Below, one piece after another: positions 61,576-64,000 of a stretch of 64,000 nt of DNA (within the stretch, counting starts at the first letter, position 1; every line of letters begins with the position of its first letter). Position numbers and translations under genes: made by a program. Under the pieces are notes generated by a model. That model was given only the letters and a program-made list of their open reading frames with translations, searched no databases and had not been told where the DNA came from. The DNA is from Autumnicola psychrophila (GTDB lineage Bacteria > Bacteroidota > Bacteroidia > Flavobacteriales > Flavobacteriaceae): NCBI RefSeq assembly GCF_031846645.1, contig NZ_JAVRHN010000003.1, forward strand, positions 124,001 to 188,000, in the 5' to 3' direction.

Positions 61576-62691
61576 TTAATTCACTTCTTCCTTCTGTGTT
61601 TTCGCTTCATAATCTGTATAGCCCTCTTTTCCCGGAGTGTAAAATGTATCTTCATTCCAATCTGATAACGGAACATTTTGTTCAAAACGCTCTGCGAGAT
61701 CTGGATTGGAAATGTAAGGCTTTCCATAGGCAACAAGATCGGCATTGCCTTCTTCTATAACTTTATTTCCTTTTTCTTGATCAAAATTCGAATTGATTAT
61801 AATTGTTCCGTTGTAAATTGGGCGGTAACGTTTGGCAATTTGCGTCTCTGCGTAAGGAACATCAGAAACGTCGTTAAAAGGTTCTGATAAATGCAGGTAA
61901 GAAAGATCAAATTCGTTCAGTTTTTCAATAATATAATCGAAAGTAGGGATCGTCTCTTCATCCATCGTCATCCCAAAGATTCCGTTAAGAGAAGGATTCA
62001 ATCTTAACCCAATTTTATTTTCTGGCATCACTTCTTTAAGAGCATCAATAATATCGAATAAAATACGGGCGCGCTTTTCTTTTGTACCTCCATAATCATC
62101 TGTACGATGATTGGAAGTTGCGTTGAAGAACTGGTGCAGTAAATAACCGTTTGATGAGTGTATTTCCACTCCGTCAAACCCTGCTTCCATTGCATTTTTT
62201 GCAGCTTTTTTAAAATCCTGAATTGTGCGCTGGATATCCTCTATAGTCATTTCCTTTGGAGTAACAGTATCCTTGAAACCTTCAGGAGTGAAAGCTTTTG
62301 CTTCCGGATTAATGGCTGAAGGTGCCAGCGGTGCTTTTCCATCATGAAAATCTGGATGAGACATGCGGCCCACATGCCAAAGCTGGATAAAAATTTTCCC
62401 ATTGGCCTCATGGACACTTTTTGTTACCTTTTTCCAGCCTTCTACCTGCGCATCGCTGAAGATGCCCGGAGTATTTACATAACCCACAGCTTCTTTAGAA
62501 ACCTGTGCGCCTTCAGTTATTATTAAACCTGCACCTGCCCGCTGCTTATAGTAAACATCGTGTAATCCTTCTTCCGGCTTATTTTCGGAATTAGCTGCCC
62601 TGCTCCGCGTCATGGGTGCCATTACCACACGGTTGGCCAGTTGAATTCCATTAAGATTATAATGCTGTAATAGTGGTTGTTCTTTACTCAT
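61576..62691 (-). CDS. Alkene reductase (old yellow enzyme family)
   Basis: A 371-residue FMN ene-reductase with MAPMTRSRAANSE at the N terminus, LWHVGRMSHPDF, the substrate-binding GVEIHSSNGYLLHQF (His and Asn of the family, with SS in place of the usual GA), TDDYGG and the FMN-binding end VAYGKPYISNPDLAERF. It reduces activated C=C bonds with NADPH and helps detoxify electrophiles. It is transcribed toward the alcohol dehydrogenase gene. Confidence 0.94.
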   Translation of the reverse strand: MSKEQPLLQHYNLNGIQLANRVVMAPMTRSRAANSENKPEEGLHDVYYKQRAGAGLIITEGAQVSKEAVGYVNTPGIFSDAQVEGWKKVTKSVHEANGKIFIQLWHVGRMSHPDFHDGKAPLAPSAINPEAKAFTPEGFKDTVTPKEMTIEDIQRTIQDFKKAAKNAMEAGFDGVEIHSSNGYLLHQFFNATSNHRTDDYGGTKEKRARILFDIIDALKEVMPENKIGLRLNPSLNGIFGMTMDEETIPTFDYIIEKLNEFDLSYLHLSEPFNDVSDVPYAETQIAKRYRPIYNGTIIINSNFDQEKGNKVIEEGNADLVAYGKPYISNPDLAERFEQNVPLSDWNEDTFYTPGKEGYTDYEAKTQKEEVN

Positions 62692-62978
62692 AGTTTTATT
62701 TATCGTTTATAGCTGAGTTGTTTTATCGCAAACCCAGAATGCGGAAGGTTCACTGTTTTCAGCAAAACCGACTTCAGAATTTTTAAATTTTTCATAGCAA
62801 TTTAATTCCCATGAAGCCGGAGTCTTCTACCTGATATGAAAATCAGGCTCAAACTTTTTACTGAAAACGAAAAAGATTTCCTTTATTAGAGAAAATGATT
62901 TCGATGTGCGAAGCTATTGAAAAAGCCGTAATAATGTGCTTGATGTATGTTAGGGAAGGCTGTTAAACATTGTTAAGC

Positions 62979-63551
62979 CTAGAGAAATTCTTTGCGAATT
63001 CTGCTCAGGCTTTCCGGGGTTATTCCAAGATAATTGGCGATATGCGAGTTTGGTACACGCTGCTCGATTTGTGGATACTGTTCACAAAATTCTATGTAAC
63101 GTTGCTTGTTGTTTTTTTGAAGTGCAGACATGATCCTGCCGCGCAAAGCTACAAAGGCATTAGTTGTTTTAATTCGGAAAAATCGTTCAAACTTTGGAAT
63201 TCTTTTATAGAGCGTTTCCAAATTACTTTTTTGAATTTCCAGTAAATGGGAATTTTCAATGGCTTCTACAAAAAGTTCAGATTTGCTTCCGCTGAAAAAG
63301 GCTTCAAAGTCACTTATCCACCAGTCTTCAACTGCAAACTGGATTATGTGTCTGTTTCCGTTTTCATCAAGATAATACGCTTCCAGGCAGCCGCTCACCA
63401 CATAATATTCTGAAAGTACTTCCTGCCTCGGTTCAATTAGTAATTCCCTTTTGGAAATTCTAATTTCCGAAAGTATGCTCAGGAATTCGTTTTCTTCTGA
63501 AAGATCAAGATCAATAACCTGTTCTATGTGTTGCAGGATTTTATTTTGCAT
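62979..63551 (-). CDS. Crp/Fnr-family transcriptional regulator
   Basis: A 190-residue regulator with an N-terminal cyclic-nucleotide-like beta-roll (about 20-120; EYYVVSGCLEAYYLDENGNRHIIQFA) and a compact C-terminal helix-turn-helix PNSHIANYLGITPESLSRIRKEF. It lacks the cysteines of Fnr, so an oxygen cluster is unlikely. It is separated by 287 bp from the OYE gene on the same strand, and may regulate this locus; inference. Confidence 0.9.
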   Translation of the reverse strand: MQNKILQHIEQVIDLDLSEENEFLSILSEIRISKRELLIEPRQEVLSEYYVVSGCLEAYYLDENGNRHIIQFAVEDWWISDFEAFFSGSKSELFVEAIENSHLLEIQKSNLETLYKRIPKFERFFRIKTTNAFVALRGRIMSALQKNNKQRYIEFCEQYPQIEQRVPNSHIANYLGITPESLSRIRKEFL

Positions 63552-63574
63552 GTAGAATTAAAAAATATCGAATA

Positions 63575-63590
63575 CGAAAATTGCCATTTT
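63575..63590 (+). repeat. Dispersed palindromic intergenic repeat
   Basis: CGAAAATTGCCATTTT, the consensus core, lies between the Crp-family and universal-stress genes. Confidence 0.65.
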
Positions 63591-63624
63591 ATGCACCCTG
63601 CTAAGTTAAGTTTCTTTCCTGAAA

Positions 63625-64000
63625 TTATTCCTTTTTAATTGGTACCATATAAACCGGAATTTTCGTTTTTTCCAGCACTCGGGAAGCAATGGTTCCTACG
63701 AGCAGTTTTTCCAGGGTGGAATGGCTATGAGTTCCCATCACAATTAAATCTGCGTTCCATTCTTCGGCATAATTAAGTAAAGCGGTATCGGTTTCACCTT
63801 CCGCCAGATGATAACCTGCGTTGGGATCCTCAAGGTGATCTGTTGCTGTTTTTAAAAATTCTTCAGCAAAATTTCTCATTTCAGTGGACATATTCATATC
63901 GGCTGAAATGTTATAACCATCGTAGCCCATAAAAGTAGGATACTGCATCCCATAATAACTCACATCTGTAAGGACGTGTATAAGGCAAACTTGAGCGTTT
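63625..64000 (-). CDS. Universal stress protein family, N terminus outside window
   Basis: The frame is open to the right edge and includes NAQVCLIHVLTD before the first in-window start-like GTG, so the true N terminus is beyond 64000. The visible end has NADLIVMGTHSHSTLEKLLVGTIASRVL and PVYMVP, the C-terminal UspA motif. The ATP-binding form is GX2GX9G(S/T), and here the second glycine is replaced by serine (GTHS), so ATP binding may be altered. Function is a stress-related nucleotide-binding protein. Confidence 0.88.
   Translation of the reverse strand, partial: NAQVCLIHVLTDVSYYGMQYPTFMGYDGYNISADMNMSTEMRNFAEEFLKTATDHLEDPNAGYHLAEGETDTALLNYAEEWNADLIVMGTHSHSTLEKLLVGTIASRVLEKTKIPVYMVPIKKE

Overview
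The window is a chromosomal segment of a Bacteroidota bacterium, most likely a marine member of the Flavobacteriaceae (Gramella/Christiangramia, Salegentibacter or Zunongwangia-like). The reasons are its moderate-to-low GC, the near absence of Shine-Dalgarno sequences, exact Bacteroidota -7 promoter boxes (TAnnTTTG) ahead of several genes, frequent TTG starts, and family content typical of flavobacteria (DUF6090, DUF4251, DUF1835, TIGR03885-type flavin enzyme, Smr-less MutS2, short putative-type aconitase). No phage, transposon, CRISPR array, rRNA or tRNA was seen.

Layout. 1-6.1 kb: partial lipoprotein, divergent TruA, RecQ, CorA, lactonase-fold lipoprotein. 6.3-13.4 kb: a tightly packed plus-strand operon of an LLM flavin oxidoreductase, a trehalose-synthase-like GH13 enzyme, a GH13 alpha-glucosidase, two paralogous sensory-rhodopsin-transducer (ASRT) proteins, an FAD sugar/aldonolactone-type oxidase and an EamA permease. 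No rhodopsin is present, so the ASRT proteins probably serve carbohydrate chemistry. 13.7-17.5 kb: a three-gene minus-strand operon of a QEGLA/DUF1704 metallopeptidase-like protein, an ATP-grasp ligase and an aspartoacylase-like deacylase. 18.5-26.4 kb: a surface beta-barrel, a YdiJ-type D-2-hydroxyacid dehydrogenase, an orphan receiver, an LpxH-like phosphoesterase, AroC, a dicarboxylate symporter and a DCC protein.

26.4-37.4 kb: an MNT/HEPN toxin-antitoxin pair in which the HEPN reading frame carries a single-base frameshift, MutS2 divergent from Ung, a repeat-rich spacer containing a perfect 34-bp palindrome, then a minus-strand run with PPK1 translationally coupled to an orphan solute-binding-like protein, a nucleoside phosphorylase, DUF1835, SUI1/YciH and an Fe(II)/2-oxoglutarate-type oxygenase. 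37.9-39.4 kb: a DUF1328 microprotein and two lipoproteins.

39.4-45.9 kb is the most striking region: a biosynthetic cluster of a flavin monooxygenase-like enzyme, a methyltransferase, a type III polyketide synthase, an enoyl-reductase-type SDR, a FabZ-like dehydratase, a divergent ketosynthase, an acyl carrier protein and a phosphopantetheinyl transferase. It looks able to build a dedicated acyl chain, cyclise it with the type III PKS and tailor the aromatic or pyrone head. 46-64 kb: a metal-ligand-depleted MBL-fold protein, aconitase, a ribosome hibernation factor, DUF6090 and DUF4251 proteins, a LytS/LytR two-component pair, a PLP decarboxylase, MsrA, an EamA permease, a DEAD-box helicase and cold-shock protein, a zinc-type alcohol dehydrogenase, an old-yellow-enzyme reductase, a Crp-family regulator and a partial universal stress protein. 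A short palindromic intergenic repeat (core CGAAAAT-N4-ATTTTCG and variants) recurs between genes across the whole window.
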